Shown here: positions 25,636 through 35,376 of the stretch, one piece after another
How positions within the stretch are numbered: the first letter of the stretch is position 1
Layout of the letters: every line of letters starts with the position of its first letter
Origin: Xanthomonas rydalmerensis
Lineage (GTDB): Bacteria; Pseudomonadota; Gammaproteobacteria; Xanthomonadales; Xanthomonadaceae
Reading direction: 5' to 3'
DNA length: 64,000 bases
Assembly: GCF_033170385.1 (NCBI RefSeq)
Contig: NZ_CP126170.1
Location: 1,512,001 to 1,576,000, forward strand
Translations under genes and position numbers: made by a program
The notes under the pieces: model-generated
Databases searched by the model: none
Told to the model about the DNA's origin: nothing
What the model saw: only the letters and a program-made list of their open reading frames with translations

Positions 25636-25699
25636 TGCGGGTTCCAGCCGGAGCGTTGCCGTTGCTGTTGCTGTTGCTCTTCGGCTTTTGCCTTTCCCG

Positions 25700-25927
25700 G
25701 GTCCCCTCCGCAGCGGCGGAGCTGGCGGGCAAAACCCCCCGCAGGGGGGCGGCGCACAAGGACGTGCGCCGTTTTCGGCCGGGGCAGGATGCCCCGGCCG
25801 AAAATCCCGCTAGCGGAGCGGACCCGCGTAGCGGGCGCTGCGGCGGAGTGTGCTTGATCAGCCATTCGGCTGCTGTAAAGCGGCTTCTTTTGGTTACTTT
25901 TCTTTGCACAAGCAAAGAAAAGTGACT
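25700..25927. repeat. Array of GC-rich hairpins ending in an A/T hairpin
   Basis: At least four palindromes stand in series: around CCCCCGCAGGGGGG, around CGCACAAGGACGTGCG, a long one at 25770-25804 (TTTTCGGCCGGGGC / GCCCCGGCCGAAAA), and one at 25893-25926 (TTTTCTTTG / CAAAGAAAA). They lie in the leader of the second GH35 gene. Function unknown; some could act as terminators. Confidence 0.6.
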
Positions 25928-25973
25928 CGCCGTCAGGCGAAAGCTTTTGCTTTTGCTTGCCTACCCAGGCAGT

Positions 25974-26330
25974 ACCGGTAAAGCCCGTCGGGACTGAAGT
26001 CCCTCCCACAAAAGGCGTGGTCCAGGCTGTGTCGGGAAGGCCTGTCGCGGCTGAAGCCGCTCCTACAACAGCCGTAGTGTGCGTCACCCGAGCGGACCGC
26101 TGATGCAGCATGCTGCAGGTAGCACCGGTAAAGCCCGTCGGGACTGAAGTCCCTCCCACAAGAGGCACGGTCCAGGTTGTGTCGGTAGAGCTTGTCGCGG
26201 CTGAAGCCGCTCCTACAGCAGCCGTAGTGTGCGTCGCCCGAGCGGATTGCCGATGCAGCCTGATCCAGGCCGCACCGGTAAAGCCCGTCGGGACTGACGC
26301 CCCTCCCACAGAAAGCGTGGTAACGCTCCG
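25974..26330. repeat. Tandem 150-bp repeat, 2.4 copies
   Basis: Units start with ACCGGTAAAGCCCGTCGGG at 25974, 26124 and 26274, so the period is exactly 150 bases. Each unit contains one GGGACTGAAGTCCC palindrome and one CGCGGCTGAAGCCGCTCC palindrome, i.e. both variants of the dispersed repeat family. The array lies between the TonB receptor gene and the GH35 gene. Confidence 0.9.
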
Positions 26331-26361
26331 CAATGGCATCCCAGTGCGCACGCCGCGCGGC

Positions 26362-29343
26362 CTAGAACGCGTACTTGACGGTCAACAGCGTCATCATGCC
26401 GGCATCGACGATGTCCGACACCGCCAGATTGTGCCGGCCCACGTGGCCCCAGTAACTGTATTCCTTGGTGAGATTGGAGATCGACAGATCCACATTCACC
26501 CCATTGTCGAACCGATAGCCCGCATGCAGATCCACCCGCCGCGTCGGCCGCGCCCACAGGTCGTCCCACGGCGCGTTCTGGTGCAGGAAGTCGTAGTTCA
26601 GCAGATAGGAACTGCTGAAGTGATAGCTCAGGTTCACCGAGAACTTCGAGCGCTCGTAGAACAGCTCCAGATTGGCCATCGCATTCGGTGCCGACTGCAT
26701 CTGCTCGTCTTCGAAGCCGGCCATGCCCAGGTCGGCGTGCGCATGCTGGCGCGTGGCATTGGCACTGACGCCCAGCCCATCGAACGGCGCCGGCAGATCC
26801 TGGAAGCGCTGCCGCGCGCTGACCTCCACGCCGTAGACGCGGCCGTCGCCGCCGTTGGTCGGCATCTGGTAGAACACCGTGCCGCTGCCGCTGGTGTCCG
26901 AATTGGCCTGGCCGGAACCGGCGTCGTAGATGTAGTGGTGCAGGCGCTTGTAGAAGCCGGCCACCGAGAAGAACCCGCCGTGGTCGGTGGCCCACTCGCC
27001 CGACAGATCCAGGTTGGTCGAGGTGATCGCCTTCAGGTCCGGATTGCCCTGGGTGATGGTGGTGATCGGTGGCACGGCGTTGGACACGCTGATCTGGCTG
27101 CCGCCACCCAACTGCACGAACGCCGGACGCGTATAGCTGGTCCACAGCGCGGCGCGATAGGTGCTGGCGCTGTCCGGGCGCCAGGTCAGGAACACGCTCG
27201 GCAGCGGCTGGTCGTAGTGCGTGCTATTGGCGGCGAAATAGCCGACCTGCTCGTTGCCATTGCTGTCGGTGGGCGTGGTCCAGAAGGTGTTGTGGATGCT
27301 GGTGTGCTCGAAGCGCACCCCGGGTACCACTTCCAGGCTGCCGAAGTTGAAGGTCGCCATCGCGTAGGCGGCGCTGACCGCCTCGGTGCCGCGCATGGTG
27401 TTGCAGTTGTAGTTATTGACGTAGAACGCGCTGCCGCAGGTATCCAGGTCGTCGTCGGTGAGGTGGTTGGCGATCACCTGCGCCACCGCGCCTTCGCTGA
27501 CCCGCGGCGTGGCCCAGTGGTACTTGCCGGGGAAGATCGCCGCATAGCCGCCGTTGAAGATGCCCAGGTCGCCCAGCGTGCTGGCGTCGGGCACCGGGCC
27601 GGTCCACCAGTCGCGGTTGCTGTAGTGGCGGCTGCTCTTGCTGTACTTCACGCCGAACTGCAGCGCGGTCAGCGCGCCGTCGCTGAAGTCGTAGTGCGCG
27701 TCGAACTTGGCGCCGCCCTTCTTCTGCCCGGAGTAGATCTTGGTCGATTCGCCGTAGCTGCTGGCGTACAGCGAAGGGATGTTGTTGACCTGCGCCAGCA
27801 GCGCCGGGGTCAGCTGCGGGTAGGGGAAGGCGCCGCTGCCGTAGCGCATCAGGCTGCTGCCGGAGTAGGCGAAGTTGGCCTGGCTGAACTTGTCCTCGCG
27901 CCCGTCGATCTCGATGTGGTCGGGACGGTCGTTGTCGCCGAAGCTGTAGAACAGGTTCGGCGACAGCGTCCAGTTGCCCACGGTCTTGCGCGCGCCCACC
28001 TGGAAGGTGGCCAGGTCGGCGATTTCCGGGTTGGTCTCGTACCAGAAGCGCGCGGCGATGCGGTTGATGTTGGGCGAATACACGCCGGGCGTGGCGCTCG
28101 GCACGAAGCTGACGTCCTGCGGCAGCAACTGCACGAAGGTGGTGCCCTGGTCGGTCTTGGCGTAGGCGTAGGTGGCGCGCGCGTACACCGACAGGGTATC
28201 GTCCACGTTCCAGTCGAAGGCCGCGTTGCCGCCGTAGCGGCGCTCCCAGCCGGCGACCACGCCGACGTTCATGCCGGTGCTGGTCAGGTTGTCCTGCGGC
28301 GCGTAGCCGGCGGCGTTGCTGCCGTCGGCATTGGCGTGCAGGAATTTCCATGAGCCGTCGTTGAGCGCGCTGGTGGCCGCGGCCACCTCGCTGTTGGTCG
28401 AGGTGCGGTAGTCGTAGTAGGCGCTGGCGTAGACGCCGAACTGCTGCTCGTCGCCGAACTTGTGCTGGAACTCGCCGGCCAGGCCGCCGCCGAGGCCGTC
28501 GCCGCCGTAGTCGCGGGCGCGGCTCTCGACGCGGCCGCTGACGGTGACGCTGCCGCTGCTGGGATCCTTGTAGTCGTAGGCGGTGGGCGTGCGGAAATCC
28601 AGGGTGCCGCCGATCGCGTCGCCGTCCATATCGGCAGTGGAGGTCTTGTTGGCGACGATGGTCTGCAGGCCCGAGGGCGGCAACAGGCTCAGCTGCACGC
28701 TGCGGCTGTACGGCATGCCCTGGGCGACGGTGACGCCGTCGATCAGGTTGACGTTGTATTCGGAGGGCAGGCCACGCACCGAGGCGAACATGCCTTCGCC
28801 GCGTGCGGCGCCATCGACGCCGCCGAAGTAGCCCGAGCCGCTGTAGGTGATGTTGATGCCGGCGATCAGGCCCAGCGCCTCGGCGACGTTGTGCACGGCG
28901 GTGTGCTCGAGATCGTTGGCCGACAGCACGTCCACGGTATTCGAGGCATTCATCTTCAGCGTGCTGGCGTCGTAGCGGTTGGCCGCCACGCTGATCGTCT
29001 GCAACTGCTTGGCCTCGTCCAGCGCGATCGACACATTGGCGGCGCCGCTGTCGGCGACCTGTACGGTGGTTTCCGGCGCGCTGAAGCCGGGGTAGTCCAG
29101 CTGCAGCGCGTACTGCCCGGCCGGCACGTCGGCGATGACGAAGCGGCCCTGTGCGTCGGTGACGGCACTGAGCGCAGTGCCGGCGATGGCGACCTTCGCA
29201 TGCGCGGCGGGCTTGCCGCTGCTGCGCTCCTTGAGTTCGCCCTGTACGGTGCCGGCCAGCGCCGGTGCGGCGGCGGCAAGGCCGGTGATGGCCAGAATGG
29301 CGGCGCACAGCGCCTTGCGCTTGCAATAGGGATGGGTTGCCAC
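26362..29343 (-). CDS. TonB-dependent outer-membrane receptor, module 2
   Basis: A GTG start at 29343, behind GAGGTG, gives 993 residues beginning VATHPYCKRKALCAAILAITGLAAAAPALA, a signal peptide. A carboxypeptidase-regulatory-like domain follows (GTVQGELKERSSGKPAAHAKVAI, ~35-120), then a plug domain (VDVLSANDLEHTAVHNVAEALGLIAG) and a 22-strand barrel ending in Phe (TVKYAF). This layout fits receptors for glycans energised by TonB-ExbBD. It precedes GH35, permease, kinase and GH4 genes, so it probably imports the galactoside they use. A good promoter lies ~460 bases upstream, leaving a long leader. Confidence 0.92.
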   Translation of the reverse strand: MATHPYCKRKALCAAILAITGLAAAAPALAGTVQGELKERSSGKPAAHAKVAIAGTALSAVTDAQGRFVIADVPAGQYALQLDYPGFSAPETTVQVADSGAANVSIALDEAKQLQTISVAANRYDASTLKMNASNTVDVLSANDLEHTAVHNVAEALGLIAGINITYSGSGYFGGVDGAARGEGMFASVRGLPSEYNVNLIDGVTVAQGMPYSRSVQLSLLPPSGLQTIVANKTSTADMDGDAIGGTLDFRTPTAYDYKDPSSGSVTVSGRVESRARDYGGDGLGGGLAGEFQHKFGDEQQFGVYASAYYDYRTSTNSEVAAATSALNDGSWKFLHANADGSNAAGYAPQDNLTSTGMNVGVVAGWERRYGGNAAFDWNVDDTLSVYARATYAYAKTDQGTTFVQLLPQDVSFVPSATPGVYSPNINRIAARFWYETNPEIADLATFQVGARKTVGNWTLSPNLFYSFGDNDRPDHIEIDGREDKFSQANFAYSGSSLMRYGSGAFPYPQLTPALLAQVNNIPSLYASSYGESTKIYSGQKKGGAKFDAHYDFSDGALTALQFGVKYSKSSRHYSNRDWWTGPVPDASTLGDLGIFNGGYAAIFPGKYHWATPRVSEGAVAQVIANHLTDDDLDTCGSAFYVNNYNCNTMRGTEAVSAAYAMATFNFGSLEVVPGVRFEHTSIHNTFWTTPTDSNGNEQVGYFAANSTHYDQPLPSVFLTWRPDSASTYRAALWTSYTRPAFVQLGGGSQISVSNAVPPITTITQGNPDLKAITSTNLDLSGEWATDHGGFFSVAGFYKRLHHYIYDAGSGQANSDTSGSGTVFYQMPTNGGDGRVYGVEVSARQRFQDLPAPFDGLGVSANATRQHAHADLGMAGFEDEQMQSAPNAMANLELFYERSKFSVNLSYHFSSSYLLNYDFLHQNAPWDDLWARPTRRVDLHAGYRFDNGVNVDLSISNLTKEYSYWGHVGRHNLAVSDIVDAGMMTLLTVKYAF

Positions 29344-29973
29344 GTGACACCTCGCTGATCGTGATCGGTGCGGGCACGCGCCGAAGGCGACGCGCCGCTG
29401 CGTTCCTGGGAGGCAGACACGGTGGACGGACGGCGCGCGCGCTCGGACCGCACGCCGGACGGCGTGCAAGCAGGACAAAGCGAACGGCGACCGACGCGAG
29501 GCGTCTGCCGGCTGGGCGGACCGTTAAACGGCGATCAGTGGCGTGGCGGCGAGTAGCCGGCGATGCACTTGGAGCGCGAACGCAGCGCGCTCAGTTTGTA
29601 GCGACGGGTCATGCGCAGCGGCTCCCGTGCGTGCCCGCGCGGTGCGCGGACAACAGGCAGGGCGCCGGAACTCCGGCGAGGCATCGATCCTGGCTGCGAC
29701 GACTGCATGACATGGCACATCACCCCTGGAACTGCCCTGGAGAACGCCGCAGGTGCTGCGGCGTCCGGCGCGTCTGGCATCGTCGATGCGGGGCACCGAC
29801 GTGTTATCGATACCTCTGTCCCGGAAGGCTGTCAATAGGTCGTGAAAAATAAATCGGCAGGACGCTTCAACAGGGGATCGTGGTGCGCGACGGCAGAAGG
29901 GCGGCGGGCATTTGCGCTGCACCGCCGCATGCGCTGGCGCATTTCGTAGACGGGCCACAGGCGGCCCCGTCGC
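29344..29973. other. Long 5' leader and promoter region of the TonB receptor
   Basis: No gene is seen between nixI and the receptor. The receptor promoter is near 29807-29835 on the minus strand, so roughly 455 bases would be transcribed ahead of the GTG start. Short frames inside show no known motif. Confidence 0.5.
29807..29835 (-). promoter_or_regulatory. Sigma70-type promoter with TATCGATA palindrome
   Basis: On the minus strand a perfect -35 TTGACA (29830-29835) is followed after 17 bases by TATCGA (29807-29812). The -10 overlaps the palindrome TATCGATA within GGTATCGATAAC, a likely LacI-type operator. It would drive the TonB receptor gene. Confidence 0.6.
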
Positions 29974-32661
29974 TCACTTCGGCAGCACCACCCTGCCGCT
30001 GATCGAGAACGCGGCGCTGTCGCCGGGCGCGCCGGTGCCGGGCTGGCCGCCGCCGACGAACAGCCGGTAGTCGCCGGCTTCGACCGCGCGCTGGCCGCTG
30101 CGGTCCACGTCGCTGAGTTGGCGCGCGTCGAGCGCGAAGCTCAGCGTGCGCGCCTCGCCCGGCTGCAGGTGTACGCGCTGGAAGCCGACCAGGTTGCGCA
30201 GCGGTGACTGCGCGCGCTGCGGGTACTGCAGGTACACCTGCACCACCTCGTCGCCGGCGCGCGCGCCGGTGTTGCGCACGGTGGTGGTGACGCGCAAGGC
30301 GTCGCCCGCCTGCAGCGTCGCGGCCGACAGCTGCGGCGCGTCGTAGGCGAACTGGGTGTAGCTCAGCCCATAACCGAACGGGAACAGCGGCTCGCCCTTG
30401 AAGTAGCGGTAGGTGCGGCCCTTCATGTCGTAGCTGACGTAGGGCGGCAGGTCCTTGGTCGAGCGGTAGAAGGTCACCGGCAGGCGACCGCCGGGGTTGA
30501 TGTCGCCGGCCAGCGCCTGGGCGATCGCGGTACCACCGGACTGGCCCGGATACCATGCGGCGATGATCGCGTCGGCATGTTGCTTGGCCCAGTTCAGCGC
30601 CACCGCGCTGCCGCTCATCAGCACCACGACCAGCGGCTTGCCGCTGGCCTTGGCCCGTTCCAGCAGTGCCTGCTGCGCCGCCGGCAGCGCCAGGTCGTTG
30701 CGGTCGCCGCCGTCGAAGCCGGGCACATCGATGCGCAGTTCCTCGCCTTCCACGTCCGGCGACAGGCCGACGAAGGCCACCACCGCGTCGGCCTGCGCCA
30801 CCGCGCGTTCGGCTTCGGCCAGTTGCAGCGCCGGCGGCGCCAGCCACTCCAGGCGCAAGCCCTGGTCCTGGCCGCGGTGTTCCAGCTCCAGGCGGATGCG
30901 CCGCGGTTTCGCGTCGTCGAAATGCAGCACGGCCTCGACGTTGCGGCCGTCGGCGTTGTGCATGCCGGCCGGCAGGTGCTTGTCCTCGGCGTTGCCGGCG
31001 ATCACCAACTGGTCGTCGATGTACAGGCGCACCGGGTCGTGGCCGGTGCAATCGAAGCAGCGCGCCACCCTCACCGCCAGGGTGTAGTCGCCGGGGCCGG
31101 GCGGCAGCAGTTCGCCGCTCCAGCGCACCGAATAGCGGTCCTTGTCCACGTCCTTGGCCGGGGCCACGTGATCCCAGTTGAAGCCGACCACGCGGTCCTG
31201 GCGCTGCACGCGCGGCCTACCGGCCAGGTCCAGGTTGTCGAAGTACTCGCCGCGCAGCCCGGGCTTGCCGTCGCTGCGCAGCGCGGTTTCGGGGATCATG
31301 CCGGGCACGCCGGCGGCCAGCGGCGCGCCTTGCGCATAGGTGACCTGGGCGGCACCGAAGCGCGTGCGCAGCCCTTGCAGCGGCGTCACCGGCTGCACCG
31401 AGGTGCCCTGGTAGTTGGCTTCCAGCACGGCCAGCGCGTCGGCGTTGGGGCCGAGCACGGACAGGCGCAGGCCCGGGCGCAGCGGCAGGGTGGCGTTGGC
31501 GTTCTTCAGCAGCACCAGCGATTGCTGCGCGGCCTGCAGCGCCAGCGCGCGGTGCGCGGCGCTGTCGATGTCCTTGGCGCCCAATCGCGCATACGGATCG
31601 TTGCGCCGCGGCTGCAGTTCGCCGAGCCGGTAGCGCGCGGCGAACAGGCGCACCAGCGAGCGGTCGAGCAGGGCTTCGTCGGCTTCGCCGCGGTCGAAGG
31701 CCAGGCCGAGTTCGCGATAGGCGTAGCCGCAATTCAGATCGTGACCGGCCTTGAGCGCGGCCGCGGACGAGCCGGCGTTGTCGGCGCGGTAGTAGTGGAA
31801 CTGGGTCATGTCGTCGATCGCATCGCAATCGGACACGACGAAGCCCTTGAAGCCCCAGTCGCCGCGCACGCGGCCGTCGAGCAGCCAGTCGGCGGCGCAG
31901 GCGGGCGTGCCGTGCAGCGCGTTGTACGCGCACATCACCGAGCCGGCCTGGCCGTCAACGATGGCGGCGCGGAATGCCGGCGAGTAGGTGGCCTCGAAAT
32001 CGTGCGGCGACACGTCCACGTCGAAGCCGTGGCGGCCCGGCTCCGGCCCGCTGTGCACGGCCAGGTGCTTGGGCGTGGCGATGGTGCGCGGGTGCGCCGG
32101 ATCGTCGCCCTGCAGGCCGTGGATGAAGCCGACCGCCAGCCGTCCGGTGAGGTAGGGATCCTCGCCGTAGGTCTCCATGCCGCGGCCCCAGCGCGGGTCG
32201 CGGAAGATGTTGATGTTGGGCGACCAGATGGTCAGCCCGGCGTAGCGCGGATGGTCCTTGCCGGGGCCGCCGGCGAGGTTGAACTTGGCCCGCGCCTCGG
32301 TCGAGGTGACGGTGCCGACCTCGTGCAGCAGCTCGGGGTTCCAGGTCGCGGCCAGGCCGATCGCCTGCGGGAACACCGTGGCCTCGCCGTTGCGGGCGAT
32401 GCCGTGCAGGCCCTCGCTCCACCACTCGTAGGCGGGCACGCCCAGGCGCGGAATCGCCGGCGCAGCGTTCATCGCCTGCGCGATCTTCTCGGCGCGGGTC
32501 ATCTTCGCCACCAGCGCGGCGGCGCGGTCCTCGGCCTCGTCGGCATGGGCGAGCGGGGCGGCGAGCAGGGCGATCGCGCACAGCGCGTGTGCCAGCGGCT
32601 GTAGGAGCGGCTTCAGCCGCGACCCCGCACCGGCCGATGCATGCGACATCTCCCCGCCCAT
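29974..32661 (-). CDS. nixI: GH3 beta-xylosidase-type enzyme with PA14 insert
   Basis: The ATG (32661) overlaps the GH2 stop by one base. The 895-residue protein has a signal peptide whose n-region (SRLKPLLQ) is encoded by a dispersed repeat. GH3 domains follow: IPRLGVPAYEWWSEGLHG, FRDPRWGRGMETYGEDP, KHLAVHSGPE and VVSDCDAID with the nucleophile Asp (near 276), then the second GH3 domain split by a PA14-like module (~470-610, GLRGEYFDN...) and a C-terminal fibronectin III-like domain. NixI of X. campestris is a GH3 beta-xylosidase that removes beta-1,2-xylose from plant N-glycans after NixK. Assignment rests on family and neighbours; beta-glucosidase activity cannot be excluded by sequence alone. 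Confidence 0.88.
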   Translation of the reverse strand: MGGEMSHASAGAGSRLKPLLQPLAHALCAIALLAAPLAHADEAEDRAAALVAKMTRAEKIAQAMNAAPAIPRLGVPAYEWWSEGLHGIARNGEATVFPQAIGLAATWNPELLHEVGTVTSTEARAKFNLAGGPGKDHPRYAGLTIWSPNINIFRDPRWGRGMETYGEDPYLTGRLAVGFIHGLQGDDPAHPRTIATPKHLAVHSGPEPGRHGFDVDVSPHDFEATYSPAFRAAIVDGQAGSVMCAYNALHGTPACAADWLLDGRVRGDWGFKGFVVSDCDAIDDMTQFHYYRADNAGSSAAALKAGHDLNCGYAYRELGLAFDRGEADEALLDRSLVRLFAARYRLGELQPRRNDPYARLGAKDIDSAAHRALALQAAQQSLVLLKNANATLPLRPGLRLSVLGPNADALAVLEANYQGTSVQPVTPLQGLRTRFGAAQVTYAQGAPLAAGVPGMIPETALRSDGKPGLRGEYFDNLDLAGRPRVQRQDRVVGFNWDHVAPAKDVDKDRYSVRWSGELLPPGPGDYTLAVRVARCFDCTGHDPVRLYIDDQLVIAGNAEDKHLPAGMHNADGRNVEAVLHFDDAKPRRIRLELEHRGQDQGLRLEWLAPPALQLAEAERAVAQADAVVAFVGLSPDVEGEELRIDVPGFDGGDRNDLALPAAQQALLERAKASGKPLVVVLMSGSAVALNWAKQHADAIIAAWYPGQSGGTAIAQALAGDINPGGRLPVTFYRSTKDLPPYVSYDMKGRTYRYFKGEPLFPFGYGLSYTQFAYDAPQLSAATLQAGDALRVTTTVRNTGARAGDEVVQVYLQYPQRAQSPLRNLVGFQRVHLQPGEARTLSFALDARQLSDVDRSGQRAVEAGDYRLFVGGGQPGTGAPGDSAAFSISGRVVLPK
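32601..32622. repeat. GTAGGAGCGG repeat inside nixI coding sequence
   Basis: A complete 22-bp copy of the dispersed palindrome lies in frame within the signal-peptide n-region of the GH3 gene, where it encodes the Arg and Lys of SRLKPLLQ. No start codon exists downstream of it before the hydrophobic core, so it must be translated. Confidence 0.85.
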
Positions 32662-35360
32662 CACTTCGCCTCCGCCGGCTCGGCCGGGGCGCCAGCCAGG
32701 GTCCCGCCCAGGTCGCGCACCTGCAGCGCGGCGCGCAGCTGCTCCAGGGTGGCGCTGCTGTGCACGCGCACGCTCAGCGGCTCGCCCGGCAGCAGGTCGA
32801 AGGCATTGTCGGACAGCGTCACGTCGAGGTCGCCGAAGCTCAGCCACACCTGCGCGGCGAGGGTGGCGCTGCTCAAGGTCAGCGCATAGCCGTCGCCGTC
32901 CGCGCGCAGCTCGGTGCGGATGTCGGCCTGCGGCCACTGCAGGCGCTTGACCGCGTCGAAGTACACCAGGTTGCGCGACAGCACGCGCTCGCCGTCGAGC
33001 AGCTCGAACACCGCCACGCTGCGGCGCGGATCGGCGCGGCGCAGCAGCTGCGCATCGCTGAAGTTGCCCACGCGCACGCTGGACAGCGGCGCCAGCGTCA
33101 CCGGCTTCTCGGTCTTGCTCAGCACCTTGCCGGACAGATCCATCACCCGCATGCGCCAGCGCGCGGCCAGCGGCGTGGTGCGGTCGGAGACCAGCGACAC
33201 CTGGGTCTGGCCCTTGTCGTTGCGCAGCGCGGCGATCAGTTCCGGCGCGTAGAAGCGGCGCGCGTGGTACTGCAGCGCCTTCCAGCGGCCGAAGTAGTCC
33301 AGGCTCGACCACGACGCGCCGGGCCACACGTCGTTGAGTTGCCAGTACAGCGAACCCATCGATTGCGGCCGCGACGCGCGCAGGTGCTCGGCGGCGAGAG
33401 TGATGCCCTCGGCCTGCATGATCTGGCTCAGGTAGACGAAGCTGGCGAAATCCTTGGGCTCGCCGAACGCACGGCGGATGTACAGCAGCAGACGCTTGTT
33501 GCCGTTGCCCTTGTCGAACTTCTGGTGCGCGCGCATCACCGGCGATTCCGGCTGCAGATCGCTGGGTTCGGCGAAGGCGCGGATGGTGCGCATCTCGGGG
33601 AACGACTGCAGGCCGTACTCGGACATGAAGCGCGGGGTCACGTTGAGGTATTCGGTGACCGGCAGCGCCGGGCCGCCCCAGACCTTCCAGTAGTGCATGT
33701 CGCCGTCGTCGGGCTGGTCGGCGGCGCCGTCGAAATCGGTGCCCGGCGAGGTCGCCCAGTACGGGGTGTCGCTGTCGTACTTCTGTACCGCTTCGCGCAG
33801 CACCGTGCCGAACAGCGTGGTCATGCCGCGCACGATGCGCTCGCGCTCCTCCGGGTCGATCGACTGCTTGAACTTGACCCGGTCGCCCCAGTTCTCCCAG
33901 CCGGTCTGCACTTCGTTGTTGCCGCACCAGATGACGATGCTGGGATGGTCGCCGAGGCGCCGGACCTGCTCCTCGGCCTCGGAGCGGGTGTTCTCGCGGA
34001 AGGCCACGTCGTAGGGCGGGATGGCGCCGCCGAACATGAAGTCCTGCCAGATCATGATGCCCAGGCGGTCGGCGTCCTCGTAGAAGCTGTCCGGCTGGTA
34101 ATGGCCGCCGCCCCACATGCGCAGCATGTTCATGTTGGCGTCGCGCGCGGATTGCAGGAAGCCGCGCATGTGCGCGGCGTCGACGCGGGTGGGGAAGCTG
34201 TCGAACGGGATCAGGTTGGCGCCCTTGGCGAACACCGGGATGCCGTTGACCACCAGGGCGAAGCTCTTGCCCCACTGGTCCTTCTCGCGACGCAACTCGA
34301 CGCTGCGCAGGCCGGTGACGCGCTGTGCCTCCAGGCGTTCGCCTGCGGCGTCGCGCAACTGCGCCTTGAACGTGTACAGGTCCTGGCGGCCGTAGCCGGC
34401 CGGGAACCAGCGCTGCGGCTTGGCGATGCGCACCGGCACGGTCAGGGTATTGGCGCCCGGATCGACGATGGCATGCTGGCTGAACTGGCCGACGCGCTGG
34501 CCGTCGGGGCCGAGCACGTCGAGATCCAGTTGCACCTCGCCGCTGCGTCCGGCCTGCACCTGCACCTGCGCCAGCAATTGCGCCGCGTCGGCGTCGACGC
34601 GCTGCTGGGCGATGCGCAGGCCGTCCACGCGCAGGTCGTCCCAGGCTTCCAGGCGCACGCCCTGCCAGATGCCGGCGGTGACGATGCGCGGACCCCAGTC
34701 CCAGCCGAAGTTGTACGGCGCCTTGCGCACGTAGGTGGAGCTGTGCCGTGCCACCGGCTCGTCGCCGAACGCCGAGTCGTAGGCGCCGGGCAGCGCATAC
34801 GGCTGCTTGGACAGCCACGGCTGGATCTTCTTGATCGGCGAGGCGATGCGTACTTCCAGCACGTTGTCGCCGCGCTTGAGCAGCGGTTTGGCGTCGACCC
34901 GCCACTGCCGGAACATGTTGTCGGCGGCCAGCAGCTTCTTGCCGTTGAGGTAGACCTCGGCGAAGGTGTCCAGGCCGTCGAACACCAGTTCCAGGTGCGG
35001 GCGCGCCAGCAGGGCCGCATCGACCTGGAACCGGGTCTGGTACTGCCAGTCGCTGAGCCCGGCCCACTGGATCTGCGCTTCGTTGTCGCGATAGAACGGA
35101 TCGGGCACCACCCCGGCGGCGAACAGGTCGGTCTGCACCGTGCCCGGCACCTGCGCCGGCAGCCACTGCGCCGCCTTCGGGTGCGCCTTGGCGTTGGCAT
35201 CGCCCGGCGCCAGCCGCACCTGCCAGCCCTGTTGCAGCGACAGCGTCGCCGGCGCCGCCGCCTGTCCCAGCGCCGGCAAGGCCAGCGCCAGCAACAGCCC
35301 GAGGCGGGCAGGAAGGCGCGTGCGCGACGCGGAACGGGAGCGGCGGGGCGGCTGGGTCAT
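32661..35360 (-). CDS. Exported GH2 beta-mannosidase
   Basis: The 899-residue protein has a Tat- or Sec-like basic start and a hydrophobic core ending ALGQAAA. The GH2 order is sugar-binding domain (WLPAQVPGTVQTDL, YNFGWDWGPR typical of beta-mannosidases), immunoglobulin-like domain, and barrel with acid/base Glu in CGNNEV (near 481) and nucleophile Glu in FMSEYG (near 579). WQLNDVWPGASW near the C terminus also marks beta-mannosidases. It would cleave the Man-beta-1,4-GlcNAc bond of the N-glycan core. The gene begins 17 bases after GH20 and overlaps GH3 by one base. It probably corresponds to nixH by order. Confidence 0.92.
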   Translation of the reverse strand: MTQPPRRSRSASRTRLPARLGLLLALALPALGQAAAPATLSLQQGWQVRLAPGDANAKAHPKAAQWLPAQVPGTVQTDLFAAGVVPDPFYRDNEAQIQWAGLSDWQYQTRFQVDAALLARPHLELVFDGLDTFAEVYLNGKKLLAADNMFRQWRVDAKPLLKRGDNVLEVRIASPIKKIQPWLSKQPYALPGAYDSAFGDEPVARHSSTYVRKAPYNFGWDWGPRIVTAGIWQGVRLEAWDDLRVDGLRIAQQRVDADAAQLLAQVQVQAGRSGEVQLDLDVLGPDGQRVGQFSQHAIVDPGANTLTVPVRIAKPQRWFPAGYGRQDLYTFKAQLRDAAGERLEAQRVTGLRSVELRREKDQWGKSFALVVNGIPVFAKGANLIPFDSFPTRVDAAHMRGFLQSARDANMNMLRMWGGGHYQPDSFYEDADRLGIMIWQDFMFGGAIPPYDVAFRENTRSEAEEQVRRLGDHPSIVIWCGNNEVQTGWENWGDRVKFKQSIDPEERERIVRGMTTLFGTVLREAVQKYDSDTPYWATSPGTDFDGAADQPDDGDMHYWKVWGGPALPVTEYLNVTPRFMSEYGLQSFPEMRTIRAFAEPSDLQPESPVMRAHQKFDKGNGNKRLLLYIRRAFGEPKDFASFVYLSQIMQAEGITLAAEHLRASRPQSMGSLYWQLNDVWPGASWSSLDYFGRWKALQYHARRFYAPELIAALRNDKGQTQVSLVSDRTTPLAARWRMRVMDLSGKVLSKTEKPVTLAPLSSVRVGNFSDAQLLRRADPRRSVAVFELLDGERVLSRNLVYFDAVKRLQWPQADIRTELRADGDGYALTLSSATLAAQVWLSFGDLDVTLSDNAFDLLPGEPLSVRVHSSATLEQLRAALQVRDLGGTLAGAPAEPAEAK

Positions 35361-35376
35361 GCGAGGGTCTCCGTGG

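Noticed and set aside
25974..26330. CRISPR array
   Set aside because: The 150-bp units are contiguous near-identical tandem copies without unique spacers, and there are no cas genes.
25632..26351. A 239-residue minus-strand frame with 50-residue repeats, overlapping the GH35 start by ATGA
   Set aside because: It is simply the translation of the 150-bp tandem array and hairpin cluster; composition is not protein-like and it has no ribosome site.
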